DNA from: Sphingobacteriaceae bacterium
Lineage (GTDB): Bacteria; Bacteroidota; Bacteroidia; UBA7662
Length of the DNA: 64,000 nucleotides
Direction: 5' to 3'
NCBI GenBank assembly: GCA_030682795.1
Contig: JAUXNJ010000010.1
Span: 112,660-176,659, forward strand
Position numbers and translations under genes: made by a program. The notes below the pieces were generated by a model. The model did not search any database. It was not told the origin of the DNA and saw only the letters and a list, made by a program, of their open reading frames with translations. Shown here piece after piece: positions 43,891-53,304 of the stretch (positions are counted from its first letter, which is position 1; each line of letters begins with the position of its first letter).

Positions 43891-44616
43891 TTACTTAATG
43901 AGGAAGGTACCGCTTACCACCGCGGTAATTTCTTTTTCAATGGAGCTGGCATCGTTCATGCCGTAGTCAGAAATGATGTTGGTATTGGGTGGGGTAATTT
44001 GCAGCACGCCCATGCGGGCGCCGGTGAGCGGACCAAGCTTGCGGCCGGTGCTGGCGGCAATGCGCTCGGCGCGTTCCATGGCGTCTTTGGCCGCTTCGGC
44101 CTGGATTTCGATTTTGAGGTCGGCCAAGCCGCTGTAGTAGTATTCGGGTTGGATGGCGTTGATTTGGATGCCTTTTTCAATCAAACCACTCAGCGCCAAC
44201 GAGAGCGTTTCTATTTTTTGGATGTCGGTGCTAAACACCTCGATGCCCATTTCGTACACATAAGCTTGAATGCTGGTGCGTTCGCCATTTTGATTGTAGT
44301 TGTAAATCGGGTAATTGAAGGGTGGACGAAGTTTAATGTCTTTCGCAGCAAAACCCGCTTCCTCTAAAAAAATGCGCAGTTGCGGCTGTTGTTCTTGCCA
44401 GCTTTTGAAGGCTGCCAGTTGGGTAGCACGATCAACAAACAAAGTGGCGCGCACCACGCCTTGGTCGGAAGTTAACAAGCGTTTTGCCGAGCCTGTTACC
44501 TGTATGGTTTGGTTGGCTTGACTGTTTTGTTTCCAGGTATTGGTAAAAATGAGTGCAGCGCCAATGATACCGGCTGTTAAAACCAGCGCGCTATAAAAAA
44601 TCGATTTGCCAGACAT
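43891..44616 (-). CDS. SIMPL domain (DUF541) protein
   Basis: 241 residues with an N-terminal hydrophobic segment (FYSALVLTAGIIGAALIF) that acts as signal peptide or anchor. A SIMPL/DUF541 domain follows: IQVTGSAKRLLTSDQGVVRA, VYEMGIEVFSTDIQKIETLS, GIQINAIQPEYYYSGLADL, and AAKDAMERAERIAASTGRKLG. The family is periplasmic or membrane-anchored with no agreed biochemical activity. It has its own promoter-like box 34 bases upstream. Confidence 0.85.
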   Translation of the reverse strand: MSGKSIFYSALVLTAGIIGAALIFTNTWKQNSQANQTIQVTGSAKRLLTSDQGVVRATLFVDRATQLAAFKSWQEQQPQLRIFLEEAGFAAKDIKLRPPFNYPIYNYNQNGERTSIQAYVYEMGIEVFSTDIQKIETLSLALSGLIEKGIQINAIQPEYYYSGLADLKIEIQAEAAKDAMERAERIAASTGRKLGPLTGARMGVLQITPPNTNIISDYGMNDASSIEKEITAVVSGTFLIK

Positions 44617-44650
44617 ACAAATGTGAGTGATGTTGTTATATCCTCAAAAA

Positions 44651-44658
44651 CAAAGATA
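44651..44658 (-). promoter_or_regulatory. -7 promoter box of the SIMPL gene (TATCTTTG)
   Basis: A perfect TAnnTTTG on the minus strand ending 34 bases before the ATG at 44616, so this gene has an ordinary leader, unlike the near-leaderless genes in the window. Confidence 0.45.
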
Positions 44659-44676
44659 TGAAAAGATTGCCTCGAA

Positions 44677-44765
44677 GAAGCACCTTTGACTGACCCCAGC
44701 GGGGTCACATACCGGTCAGACAACAATCGCGCGAAGCACCTTTGACTGACCCCAGCGGGGTCACA
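44677..44765. repeat. Two 33-bp direct repeats each containing a palindrome
   Basis: Identical 33-base units lie at 44677-44709 and 44733-44765. Each carries the palindrome TGACCCCAGCGGGGTCA. They sit between the SIMPL gene and the RND operon terminator. They look like a short interspersed palindromic repeat; no other copies were seen in this window. Confidence 0.65.
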
Positions 44766-44773
44766 CACCCTTA

Positions 44774-44807
44774 AAAAAAGAACCCTCGGACTTCTCAGTC
44801 CAAGGGT
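44774..44807 (-). terminator. Intrinsic terminator of the RND efflux operon
   Basis: On the minus strand an 11-bp stem (44807-44797 with 44792-44782, one G-U pair) and a 4-base loop are followed by TTCTTTTTTT. It lies 55 bases after the RND transporter stop. Confidence 0.8.
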
Positions 44808-44862
44808 CAACCAAACTAAACCTATGAAAAACTACCAACTTGCGCTGGTATGTCTTAGAGTA

Positions 44863-47800
44863 TTAACGAAAAGCTAACCTCTTTAGTTTCCTAATTAAGA
44901 ATTTTCTTCGTACTTGGTTCCGCATCGATACATAATACATCACCGGAACCAACACCAATGTTAAAAAAGTGGCGAAAGCAAGCCCAAAGATAATGGTCCA
45001 GCTTAAAGGTCCAAAGAATGTCACGCTATCTCCACCAAAAAATATTTTCGGATTGAGCTCGGTGAACAACGACCCGAAGTCGATGTTCAGGCCTACCGCC
45101 AACGGAATCAAGCCTAAAATGGTTGAAAAGGCGGTCAGCATCACTGGCGTCATTCTGATTTTGCCAGCTTGGATGATGGCTTCTTTTAAACTGGTACCAG
45201 GTTTTTCGAGCATTACATCGATGTATTCTACAATGAGAATGCCGTTTTTAACCACAATACCAGCGAGGGCTACAATACCAATGCCCGACATTACCACCGA
45301 CATATTCATGCCCGTAATGATGAAACCCAGCAGTACCCCAATGATGCTCAACAAAATTTCACTTAAAATAATGAGGGTTTTGTTGATGGAGTTGAACTGG
45401 ATGATCAAAATCATAAAGATCAAACCTACGCTGATTAAAAGGGCGTTGGATAGGAAGCGGCCCGATTCGGCTTGCTCCTCTTGCTCACCAGTCATGGCAA
45501 TGCTATAACCCTCAGGTACGTCGAATTCCTGAATCGATTTGTTGATTTCGGCTACTACTTGGTTGGCTGTAAAGCCGCCAAGCACGTTGGAGCTGATGGT
45601 AACCACGCGCTTTTGGTCCTTGCGCTTAATGGAGCCATAGCTATTGGTGTACTCAATGCGCGCCACCGATGAAAGTGGAATTTGACGAATGGCACCGCCA
45701 GCGTTCATATCGCGGTAAGTGATGCGGGCGTTGATCAAACGGTCTACGTCCTTGCGGTTCACCTCGTCGTACCGCAGCTGAATGGGAATTTCGTCGTTGG
45801 CATCGCGGAATTTGCTGACTTCTTTGCCGAATACTGCCGCCCGGATTTCAGAACCTATTTGGGCGGTGCTCAAACCTTCACGCTGCGCACGTTCGCGGTC
45901 AATGGCAATCAGCAACTCAGGCTTACTGGCCTCGAGGTCGCTTTTGAGCTCTTCTACACCAGGAATATCGAGCGAATCGAGGTACTGCTTAAGACCAGCG
46001 GATAATTTGCCGAGCACTTCAAAATCGTCACCACTCACCTCAATGTTGATGGGCTTGCCGGTGGGTGGACCGTTTTGCTCTTTGTCGACCGAAATTTCAA
46101 CGCCGGCAATGCCTTTTACGGCCTCGCGAATTTCATCGAGTACAGGACGGGTTTCGGCACCACTACGCTTGGCAAATTCTACAAAAGCCACGGTTACCTT
46201 GCCTTTGTTAGGCGCAGCAGCCCTATCGCCAGCCATAGGATCGCCGGCACCAATGGTAACGTTGGCAATTACTGATTCAACGAGCGGGTTGTCGCTGCCA
46301 ATGACCTTGGCCACGCGGGTTTCAACCACCCGGGTAATGCTGTCGGTGTAGTTTTGATCACTGCCCACGGGGGTGGTAATGTATACATACACAAAATTGG
46401 GATTGCCTTGCGGGAAGAAGTCGACTTTTAAGCGGCCAATTTGGGCTGCCCAAACGGTGAGGTAAAGGGTGCCTACAAAAATGGCCACCGTACCACCTAA
46501 AATCCAACGGGGATTGTGGCCACGCAGGGCCCAACGCAAAAGCTTTTCATAAGCGCCTTGCGCTTTTGGCCAACGCTTTTCCTGAAAAGTTAAGATGGCA
46601 GGGGTGAGCACATACCTATTTAACCACAACACACCCACTACAAAAAGTAAGAAATTGCCGATACCAGGGGAGGACATCAAGTGGGCAATTACAGCGGCTG
46701 CTGCAAAACCTAGGGAAATGAGTAGGAGGGAGCGTTTTTTGCGCTTTTTCTCGGCTGGACCGATATTTTTGTGCTCTGGCTTCATGAACTGCACGGCAAA
46801 AACCGGGTTGATGATGTAAGCCACAAACAAGGAGGCCGTGAGGGTAAGAATGAGGGTAATGGGCAAAAAGTACATGAACTTACCTACCACGCCACTCCAA
46901 AAAGCCAAAGGCAAGAAAGGCGCAATGGTGGTTGCTGTACCTGCTAAAACGGGCAAGAAAATTTCCCCGGCAGCCATTTTTGCGGCTTGGTCGATTTTAC
47001 GGCGACCGTTGCCATACAAGCGGTGAATGTTTTCTACTACCACAATGGCATCGTCCACTACCACGCCAAGGGCCATGAGGAGCGAGAACAACACAATCAT
47101 GTTCATGGTAAAGTCGATGCTCGGCATGAACAAAAAGGCCAGGAAGCTCGAAAGCGGTACCGATAAGCCCACGAACATGGCGTTGGTGGTGCCCATGAAG
47201 AACATCAATACCAAGGTTACGAGTATGAAACCAATGATGATGGTGTTGGTGAGGTCGTGTACCGTGGTGCGCGTAAAGGTACTTTGGTCGCCGGTTACAG
47301 TGATTTTAAGCTCGGTAGGCAGTTTTTCGCGCTGCTTATCGAGCAACAAACGAATGTCGTCGGCGGTGGAGATGAGGTTTTCGCCCGAACGCTTGATGAC
47401 GTTGAGGGTGATCACGTTTTCGCCATTTAAACGGGCAAACGATTCTTTTTCCTTGAAGCCATCGGTGATGGTGGCAATGTCGCGCAAATACACAGGACTG
47501 CCGGGCATAGAGGTGACGATGATGTTGTCGAGTTCCTTCACTTGCTTGAACTCACCGGCAACACGGATGGCCCGTTTCATTTGGCCTGTATTGATGCTAC
47601 CGCCCGAAATGGTCATGTTTTCGTACTTGATGGCGCGCTCAATGTCATCCATGGTGATTTTGGCGGCCTGCATCTTGTACATGTCTACATCTACCTGGAT
47701 TTCGCGCTCGAGGGCACCCACCAGGTCAACGCGGTTTACGGAGCTCACGCCTTCGATCACGTCTTTGAGGTCGTCGGCGTAGTCCTTGAGCTTGGCCAAG

Positions 47801-48279
47801 TCGATTTTACCCGATAAATTGATGAACATGATCGGAATCTCCGACAGGTCGATTTCAAGTACCGTGGGTTCTCTTGGCAAGTCATTGGGTAGCTCCGAAC
47901 GGGCTTTGTCGACCGCGTCCTTTACTTTTTGCTTGGCAATGGCTACGTCTACATCGGTATCAAACTCAACAATTACGTTAGAGAAGTCTTGAAGCGAGTT
48001 CGAAGTGAGCTTTTTGATGCCTGAAATACCTTTGATTTCTTTTTCAATGGGCTTGGTCACCAGGTTTTCCATATCGGCAGGCGAGGTACCCGGGTACACG
48101 GTGCTGACGTAAATGGTGGGGATTACAATTTCGGGGAACTGCTCCTTGGGGATGGAGTTGTACACCGAGAAGCCGGCCAGGGTGATGATCGCCGACAGGA
48201 TGAAAATGGTCACCCGGTTGTCGATGGCCCAGCTGGTAGGCTTAAATTCTTTGAATGGTTTTAAGTCGTTCATTTGCAT
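44863..48279 (-). CDS. RND multidrug efflux pump, inner-membrane transporter (AcrB/MexB type)
   Basis: 1,138 residues. The proton-driven transporter of a tripartite pump. Visible: N-terminal WAIDNRVTIFILSAIITLAGF, porter segments (YPGTSPADMENLVTKPIE, GSINTGQMKRAIRVAG), the proton-relay segment VVVDDAIVVVENIHRLYG near residue 407, and a C-terminal membrane half with GIVALAGIVVKNGILIVEYID. It is longer than AcrB (1,049); a central insertion rich in Lys/Arg with extra hydrophobic stretches (around residues 500-575: EKKRKKRSLLLISLGFAAAAV) accounts for the excess. Last gene of the tetR-tolC-adaptor-RND operon. The substrate is unknown. Confidence 0.93.
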   Translation of the reverse strand: MQMNDLKPFKEFKPTSWAIDNRVTIFILSAIITLAGFSVYNSIPKEQFPEIVIPTIYVSTVYPGTSPADMENLVTKPIEKEIKGISGIKKLTSNSLQDFSNVIVEFDTDVDVAIAKQKVKDAVDKARSELPNDLPREPTVLEIDLSEIPIMFINLSGKIDLAKLKDYADDLKDVIEGVSSVNRVDLVGALEREIQVDVDMYKMQAAKITMDDIERAIKYENMTISGGSINTGQMKRAIRVAGEFKQVKELDNIIVTSMPGSPVYLRDIATITDGFKEKESFARLNGENVITLNVIKRSGENLISTADDIRLLLDKQREKLPTELKITVTGDQSTFTRTTVHDLTNTIIIGFILVTLVLMFFMGTTNAMFVGLSVPLSSFLAFLFMPSIDFTMNMIVLFSLLMALGVVVDDAIVVVENIHRLYGNGRRKIDQAAKMAAGEIFLPVLAGTATTIAPFLPLAFWSGVVGKFMYFLPITLILTLTASLFVAYIINPVFAVQFMKPEHKNIGPAEKKRKKRSLLLISLGFAAAAVIAHLMSSPGIGNFLLFVVGVLWLNRYVLTPAILTFQEKRWPKAQGAYEKLLRWALRGHNPRWILGGTVAIFVGTLYLTVWAAQIGRLKVDFFPQGNPNFVYVYITTPVGSDQNYTDSITRVVETRVAKVIGSDNPLVESVIANVTIGAGDPMAGDRAAAPNKGKVTVAFVEFAKRSGAETRPVLDEIREAVKGIAGVEISVDKEQNGPPTGKPINIEVSGDDFEVLGKLSAGLKQYLDSLDIPGVEELKSDLEASKPELLIAIDRERAQREGLSTAQIGSEIRAAVFGKEVSKFRDANDEIPIQLRYDEVNRKDVDRLINARITYRDMNAGGAIRQIPLSSVARIEYTNSYGSIKRKDQKRVVTISSNVLGGFTANQVVAEINKSIQEFDVPEGYSIAMTGEQEEQAESGRFLSNALLISVGLIFMILIIQFNSINKTLIILSEILLSIIGVLLGFIITGMNMSVVMSGIGIVALAGIVVKNGILIVEYIDVMLEKPGTSLKEAIIQAGKIRMTPVMLTAFSTILGLIPLAVGLNIDFGSLFTELNPKIFFGGDSVTFFGPLSWTIIFGLAFATFLTLVLVPVMYYVSMRNQVRRKFLIRKLKRLAFR

Positions 48280-48287
48280 TAGGGGGC

Positions 48288-49406
48288 TTAGAAGCGAATT
48301 TCCTGACCTTCGTTGAGGTCAGCATAACCTACGGTGATGAGCTTGTCGTTGGGCTTTAAGCCGGCAGTGATTTCGGTGCGTGAGCCATAGGTTTTGCCAG
48401 TGCTTACCACCTGACGGCGCGCAAACCATTGCTTGTTTTTTTGCTCGGCAACCAGCACATAATTGCCGGTTTCGGCGCGCTGAATGAGGTTGATGGGCAC
48501 CGTAATGGCTGAATCCACGGCATAATCGTTGATGCGCAATACCACAATCATATTGGGGTTGTAGGTGGCAGTGCGGGTGTCTAAATTGGCTTCTACCCGA
48601 AAGGTGCGGTTGATTTGGTTGATGGTTTTGGCCACGTAACTCACTGTAGTTGGTAATTCCCTGTCGTAATCCTTGAAGTACAACAGCACATTATCGCCTT
48701 TTTTGACTTTGGCAATGTAGGATTCAGCTAATTCAGCCACCACACGCATATCGTTGTAGTTTACAACTTTAAAGGCGGGTAGGCCGGGACTCACCGCCTG
48801 ACCCAGTTTTACGTTCACTTCATCCACCGTGCCTGCAACGGGTGCGGTAATGCGGGTCATGTTGAGCTGGGTTTGCAAGGTGGCTAAGCGGCCTTCCAGA
48901 CTCTCTTTTTGATTTTTAGCTTGCAAATACTGCACTTCGGAGCCGATTTTTTGCTTCCAAAGGTTTTCTTGCTTCTCAAAGAGGGCCTTGGCAAAATCAT
49001 ACTGCGTTTTTACTTCGTCGATCGAGCGCTTGAGCATGTCGTTGTCGAGCTCGGCCAATACCGCGCCCTTGGCTACCTGGTCGCCAGCCTTTACATTGAT
49101 GCTGCGAATGATGCCCATGTTTTGGGCGGTGGCGTCGAGACTCTCACGCGCATCCACCCTGCCTTGTACTTCGAGGTAGGTTTCGAACGGACCGCTGCTC
49201 ACGGCTTCTACGCCCACTTGCTTGCCACTCGGAGGCAATTCGCCCGAGGCCATCAGCTCAGTTTCGAGCTGCTTAATTTGGATGGCCAGCTCGGCCTGCT
49301 GTTTTTTAAGATCTTCTAAAAGGGCAGCTTTATCGGAGGTAGCCTCGGTGCTGCAGGCAGTAATGCCAGCGAGGGCAATGACTGCGAATAGGGATTTGCG
49401 TAACAT
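48288..49406 (-). CDS. RND efflux periplasmic adaptor subunit, lipoprotein
   Basis: 372 residues. Signal peptide with lipobox (ALAGITACSTE, Cys18), a coiled coil, then the membrane-fusion-protein order: barrel-sandwich half (VQGRVDARESLDATAQNMG), alpha-hairpin (about 130-180), second lipoyl half (TRITAPVAGTVDEVNVKLGQ), beta-barrel (VVAELAESYIAKVKKGD) and membrane-proximal end. It links the RND pump to the TolC-like channel. It lies 8 bases before the RND gene and 18 bases after tolC in the same operon. Confidence 0.92.
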   Translation of the reverse strand: MLRKSLFAVIALAGITACSTEATSDKAALLEDLKKQQAELAIQIKQLETELMASGELPPSGKQVGVEAVSSGPFETYLEVQGRVDARESLDATAQNMGIIRSINVKAGDQVAKGAVLAELDNDMLKRSIDEVKTQYDFAKALFEKQENLWKQKIGSEVQYLQAKNQKESLEGRLATLQTQLNMTRITAPVAGTVDEVNVKLGQAVSPGLPAFKVVNYNDMRVVAELAESYIAKVKKGDNVLLYFKDYDRELPTTVSYVAKTINQINRTFRVEANLDTRTATYNPNMIVVLRINDYAVDSAITVPINLIQRAETGNYVLVAEQKNKQWFARRQVVSTGKTYGSRTEITAGLKPNDKLITVGYADLNEGQEIRF

Positions 49407-49424
49407 ATTAGGTTGGTGTCGTTT

Positions 49425-50783
49425 TTATTTGAGTAACAATTGTCCTTTGGCTTTTTCAAGCTCTACTTTGGCGATGAGCAGGTCGTACACCGCATTGTAA
49501 TAATTGGCCTGGGCTTCTCTAAAGCCAGCCTCGGCATTGATTACTTCGAGGTTGGAACCTACGCCTTGCTGGTATTTGATGCGGCTTACACGCAGCACTT
49601 CGGTAGAAAGTTCGAGGTTTTGCTGCTGTACCTTCATGGTTTCGTAGCTATTGCGGAGCATGATGCTGGCTTGGCTCGACTGCAGCATCACCGCTTTGTT
49701 GAAGTCGAAGATGGTATTATCGACCTTCTCCATTTCGATGCGCTTTTGCTGTGCTTGATAGCGCTTGGTGAAGCTGTCGAAGAGGTTCCAGTTTACACCA
49801 AAACCAATGGCGCCGTAGGCAAACCAGCTGCCGCCTGGGTCGAGTACTTGGTCGAAGTTATTGGCACCAGCCAAAGCACCACGTGAGGCCTGTATGCCGA
49901 TAGAGGGCAGATAACCAGCTTGGATGTTTTTAAGTTCGAGTTTGGTGGCTGCTTTTTGGGTTTGCAACAGGCGCATTTCAGGGCGGTCCATGGGATTAAC
50001 CCCCGTTTGTTCGAGGATGTTGGCGTCGAAATTGATTTCCCGGAGTTTGTCGCTAAGTACCAGGTTTTGGTCGAGCGGGTAGCCCATCTGGAACTTGAGC
50101 AACAGGAGGCTGATTTCATCAAAGCGGTTGATTTTGTCACGTTCAACAGCCAAATTGTTGCGCTGTACTTGCAACCGGTCGAGGTCAATTTTTTCGATGA
50201 ATCCGTTGGCATACATGCCTTTCATTTGGGTGAGCGAGCTGTCGAGTCGAATCAAAGCCGCATCCAACAAGCCCTTGCGCTCCATATTTACGAGTACCCC
50301 GTAGTAGGCCTTTTTTACATTTTCAGCCACTTCTACCTGGGTCATTTCGCTCGAACGGGCCGCCAAGTCGCGGTAAGTTTTGGCTGCCTGCAAGCCCACA
50401 ATGTAAGAGCCATCAAATACCAATTGGTTCAGATTGACCGAGGCATTGCCGCCATATTGCGGCTGGAACTCGAGGGCAATGGGCACACCTGCAGGGGCAT
50501 TCGGATTGAAAATAGATCCATCTGGAATAATGACACGCTGAATGATGTAGTTGTTGTTCACACCATAGCTCGCGCTGATTTTAGGAAAGCCGATGGTGGT
50601 GATTTCGCGCACTTTCATTTTAGCGATGCGCTCGTCGAGTTGGGCATTTTTGGCCTTTACATTGTTTTGTAGCGCGTATTCAACGGCTTCTTTTAAGGTA
50701 AAGCTGTTTTGTGCCTGTGCCAAGCTGCTTCCAAGTAGGAGCAACAGCAAGGCCATGAGTGGGAGGCGTTTGTGTAGGTACAT
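49425..50783 (-). CDS. TolC family outer-membrane efflux channel
   Basis: 452 residues. Signal peptide (LMALLLLLLGSSLAQAQ) then two OEP repeats of alpha-helical hairpins with short strands: SFTLKEAVEYALQNNVKAKN, the DGSYIVGLQAAKTYRDLAAR segment, GVNWNLFDSFTKRYQAQQ, and GVGSNLEVINAEAGFREAQ. Trimeric TolC proteins form the exit duct for tripartite pumps. The start overlaps the stop of tetR by one base, so all four genes are probably one transcript. Confidence 0.92.
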   Translation of the reverse strand: MYLHKRLPLMALLLLLLGSSLAQAQNSFTLKEAVEYALQNNVKAKNAQLDERIAKMKVREITTIGFPKISASYGVNNNYIIQRVIIPDGSIFNPNAPAGVPIALEFQPQYGGNASVNLNQLVFDGSYIVGLQAAKTYRDLAARSSEMTQVEVAENVKKAYYGVLVNMERKGLLDAALIRLDSSLTQMKGMYANGFIEKIDLDRLQVQRNNLAVERDKINRFDEISLLLLKFQMGYPLDQNLVLSDKLREINFDANILEQTGVNPMDRPEMRLLQTQKAATKLELKNIQAGYLPSIGIQASRGALAGANNFDQVLDPGGSWFAYGAIGFGVNWNLFDSFTKRYQAQQKRIEMEKVDNTIFDFNKAVMLQSSQASIMLRNSYETMKVQQQNLELSTEVLRVSRIKYQQGVGSNLEVINAEAGFREAQANYYNAVYDLLIAKVELEKAKGQLLLK

Positions 50784-51424
50784 TAGGATTGTATAGAATT
50801 GGATTGGTCGAACAAAGGGGTTTTGGCCATCATTTTGTCGAGCTCTCTTAAGCCCTTGCTGGTGGCTAAACCGCGTATAAAGGTGATCATGATGGTGTAT
50901 AAAATGGTGCGCACCGAGCGATTGGTTTGGGCAAAACTACCCGGATCTACAATCAGATTGAGGTGCTGGATGTGCATGTGGGCGGCAATTTCGATGTCTA
51001 CATCTTCCCGAAATAAACCCTCGCTGATGCCCCGGCGAATGTTGCTGGTTACCTCTTGGTAAATGGCGGTGTTGCGGAAAGTTTCGAAGGTCGACCAGAT
51101 GTCGCCATGGTATTTGCGCAAATCGAAAATGAAGCCGGGCGTGATTTTGTCCATGCGCTCCATGCCCAAGCTGGCAATCACAAACATCTCTTCAATGGCG
51201 TTGCTGCTGTCTTGCTTGGCCTGCTGCACCTCCTGGTAATGGCACTGCAAAAAATCCGACATCATGGCCTTGAGCATGGTTTTTTTGTCGGGGAAATGCG
51301 TGTAAATGGTCTTTTTCGACATGCCCAATTGCCTGGCAATGTCGTCCATCGTCATGCTTTTGATGCCGTAGCGGAAAAATAAATCCCGCGTACGGTCGAG
51401 TAAATGTTTCACTTGTTCTAACAT
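50783..51424 (-). CDS. TetR/AcrR family transcriptional regulator
   Basis: 213 residues. N-terminal TetR helix-turn-helix (LFFRYGIKSMTMDDIARQLG followed by MSKKTIYTHFPDKKTML, about 17-58) and an all-helical ligand domain. As first gene of the efflux operon it is probably an autorepressor relieved by pump substrates; a palindromic candidate operator lies directly upstream (51441-51468). A perfect -7 box ends 7 bases before the ATG. Confidence 0.92.
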   Translation of the reverse strand: MLEQVKHLLDRTRDLFFRYGIKSMTMDDIARQLGMSKKTIYTHFPDKKTMLKAMMSDFLQCHYQEVQQAKQDSSNAIEEMFVIASLGMERMDKITPGFIFDLRKYHGDIWSTFETFRNTAIYQEVTSNIRRGISEGLFREDVDIEIAAHMHIQHLNLIVDPGSFAQTNRSVRTILYTIMITFIRGLATSKGLRELDKMMAKTPLFDQSNSIQS

Positions 51425-51431
51425 CGAGGCG

Positions 51432-51439
51432 CAAAACTA
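51432..51439 (-). promoter_or_regulatory. -7 promoter box of the tetR-efflux operon (TAGTTTTG)
   Basis: A perfect TAnnTTTG on the minus strand, ending 7 bases before the tetR ATG at 51424. Confidence 0.55.
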
Positions 51440-51440
51440 T

Positions 51441-51468
51441 GGAAACTTTTTACACGTAGATAGTTTCC
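51441..51468. promoter_or_regulatory. Inverted repeat, candidate TetR-family operator
   Basis: GGAAACT (51441-51447) and AGTTTCC (51462-51468) form perfect 7-bp arms with a 14-base spacer, immediately upstream of the -7 box of the operon's TetR gene. Position and symmetry fit an autorepressor site overlapping the -33 region. Confidence 0.5.
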
Positions 51469-51613
51469 TGCGTAGTTTAATTGTTAAATAAAATTAACGA
51501 TTAGTAGGGGAGTATTGGGGAGCGGCTGGGCATTCAGCTAAATGGATAACCCTGCTCAACACAATAAGTTGGTAGGGTGCTACTGCTTACCTCCTTTTAC
51601 GCGCTTTTATCCC

Positions 51614-51621
51614 TATTTTTG
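51614..51621 (+). promoter_or_regulatory. -7 promoter box of purK (TATTTTTG)
   Basis: A perfect TAnnTTTG ending 4 bases before the proposed GTG start at 51626. Confidence 0.5.
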
Positions 51622-51625
51622 CGAG

Positions 51626-52783
51626 GTGAAAACCCTTTTTTCTTCTGATTTTACCTTGGGCATTTTGGGCGGTGGACAGCTGGGCAAGATGCTGCTGTAC
51701 GATACGCGCCGGCTCGACATCCGCACCAGGGTGCTCGATCCTGCCACCGATGCCCCCTGCGCCATGGCCTGCAATGAGTTTGTGCAGGGCGATTTGATGG
51801 ATTACGATACGGTGTTGGCCTTTGGGCGCGACTGTGATGTGATCACCATTGAAATCGAGCATGTGAACACCGAGGCGCTGCGGGCCCTCAAAGCCATGGG
51901 CAAACAGGTGCATCCCGATCCCGAGGGCTTGGCCATCATCCAAGACAAAGGCATCCAAAAGCAATTTTATCTTCAGAAAAATTTCCCTACCACCGCGGCG
52001 AGCTTTTTTCCAGGCATTGTAACCTTGGAAGAAGCCATCCGCGAAGGTCGCCAGTCGTTGCCTTTTGTGTGGAAGTCGACCCGCTTTGGCTACGACGGCA
52101 AAGGGGTGAAGGTAATTCGCAAAGTGGAGGACCTCGAAGGCCTGCCGCATGTGGCTTGTTTGTGCGAGGAATTGGCGCCCATTGCCGCTGAAATTGCGGT
52201 GATTGCGGCGCGCAATGCGCAAGACGAGGTGCGCTGCTTTCCGGCCTGTGAAATGGTATTTCATCCCGAAGCCAATTTGGTGGAAGAGGTGGAATGTCCT
52301 GCCAGCTCCCCAGCAGCAGTTTTGGCCGAAGCCGAGAAGCTGGCCACCCGCCTCATCCGCGAGTTAAACCTATGCGGCTTGTTGGCAGTGGAGTTTTTTA
52401 TTACCACCGACGGTCGTTTGCTGGTGAATGAGGCCGCGCCGCGACCGCACAACAGCGGGCATTTCACCATTGAAGCCTGTTATACCTCACAATACGAACA
52501 ACATTTACGAGGCATTTTGGACTTGCCCTTGGGCGATCCGAGTCTGCACAGTCCGAGTGTAATGGTGAACCTCGTTGGCGCTGAAAACCACAGCGGCAAT
52601 GTATATTACGAAGGTGCCGAAGCCATCATGGGCATGGATGGGGTGTATTTGCATGTGTATGGCAAAAAACAAACCCGTCCTTTCCGCAAAATGGGACATG
52701 TAACCATCATCCGCAACAATTTAGCCGAAGCCAGAACCCTGGCCAAAGCCGTTCAACAGCACTTAAAAGTAATCAGCAAATGA
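51626..52783 (+). CDS. purK: N5-carboxyaminoimidazole ribonucleotide synthase
   Basis: PurK uses ATP and bicarbonate to carboxylate AIR in purine synthesis. I start at GTG 51626 (VKTLFSSDFTLGILGGGQLG, 385 residues): the frame upstream to 51542 is not protein-like, and a perfect -7 box ends 4 bases before this GTG. ATP-grasp features: LGILGGGQLGKML near the N-terminus, FVWKSTRFGYDGKGVKVI, CLCEELAPIAAEIAVIAARN, LAVEFFITTDGRLLVNEAAPRPHNSGHFT split across the active site. The stop overlaps purE as ATGA, so the product is likely passed straight to PurE. Confidence 0.94.
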   Translation: MKTLFSSDFTLGILGGGQLGKMLLYDTRRLDIRTRVLDPATDAPCAMACNEFVQGDLMDYDTVLAFGRDCDVITIEIEHVNTEALRALKAMGKQVHPDPEGLAIIQDKGIQKQFYLQKNFPTTAASFFPGIVTLEEAIREGRQSLPFVWKSTRFGYDGKGVKVIRKVEDLEGLPHVACLCEELAPIAAEIAVIAARNAQDEVRCFPACEMVFHPEANLVEEVECPASSPAAVLAEAEKLATRLIRELNLCGLLAVEFFITTDGRLLVNEAAPRPHNSGHFTIEACYTSQYEQHLRGILDLPLGDPSLHSPSVMVNLVGAENHSGNVYYEGAEAIMGMDGVYLHVYGKKQTRPFRKMGHVTIIRNNLAEARTLAKAVQQHLKVISK

Positions 52784-53304
52784 CGCAAGCCAAAGTAGGA
52801 ATCATCATGGGCAGCAGCAGCGACCTGCCTATTATGAAAGAAGCCGCTCTCGTTTTAGAAGAATTGGGTGTGGGCTACGAGATCACAGTAGTTTCGGCGC
52901 ACCGTACACCTGAGCGCATGGTCGATTATGCGCAAAAGGCCGCGGGCAAAGGTCTTGAGGTGATTATTGCCGGAGCCGGTGGTGCCGCGCATTTGCCGGG
53001 CATGGTGGCGTCGATTACGCCTTTGGCGGTGATTGGGGTGCCTATTAAGTCGAGCAACAGCATTGATGGCTGGGACTCGGTTTTGTCGATTTTGCAAATG
53101 CCTGCCGGCGTGCCGGTGGCCACCGTGGCGCTCAATGGTGCCCGCAATGCCGGCATCTTGGCCGCGCAAATTGTAGCCTCGCACGATGCCGTGGTGATGC
53201 AGCGGGTGCGGGAGTTCAAAGAGCGGCTGCGCGAAAAGGTGCTCGAAGATGCGCAAGACTTGGAAATGAGGGGCTGGCGCGACTTCTTGAAAGGCAACGA
53301 TTAA
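52780..53304 (+). CDS. purE: N5-carboxyaminoimidazole ribonucleotide mutase
   Basis: 174 residues, class I PurE. It converts N5-CAIR to CAIR. Signatures: GIIMGSSSDLPIMKEAA (phosphate-binding loop), VVSAHRTPERMVDYA, IIAGAGGAAHLPGM, and KSSNSIDGWDSVLSILQMP. Translationally coupled to purK by ATGA overlap. Confidence 0.95.
   Translation: MTQAKVGIIMGSSSDLPIMKEAALVLEELGVGYEITVVSAHRTPERMVDYAQKAAGKGLEVIIAGAGGAAHLPGMVASITPLAVIGVPIKSSNSIDGWDSVLSILQMPAGVPVATVALNGARNAGILAAQIVASHDAVVMQRVREFKERLREKVLEDAQDLEMRGWRDFLKGND

Noticed and set aside
44677..44765. CRISPR array
   Set aside because: Only two repeat units, each internally palindromic, and no cas genes nearby.
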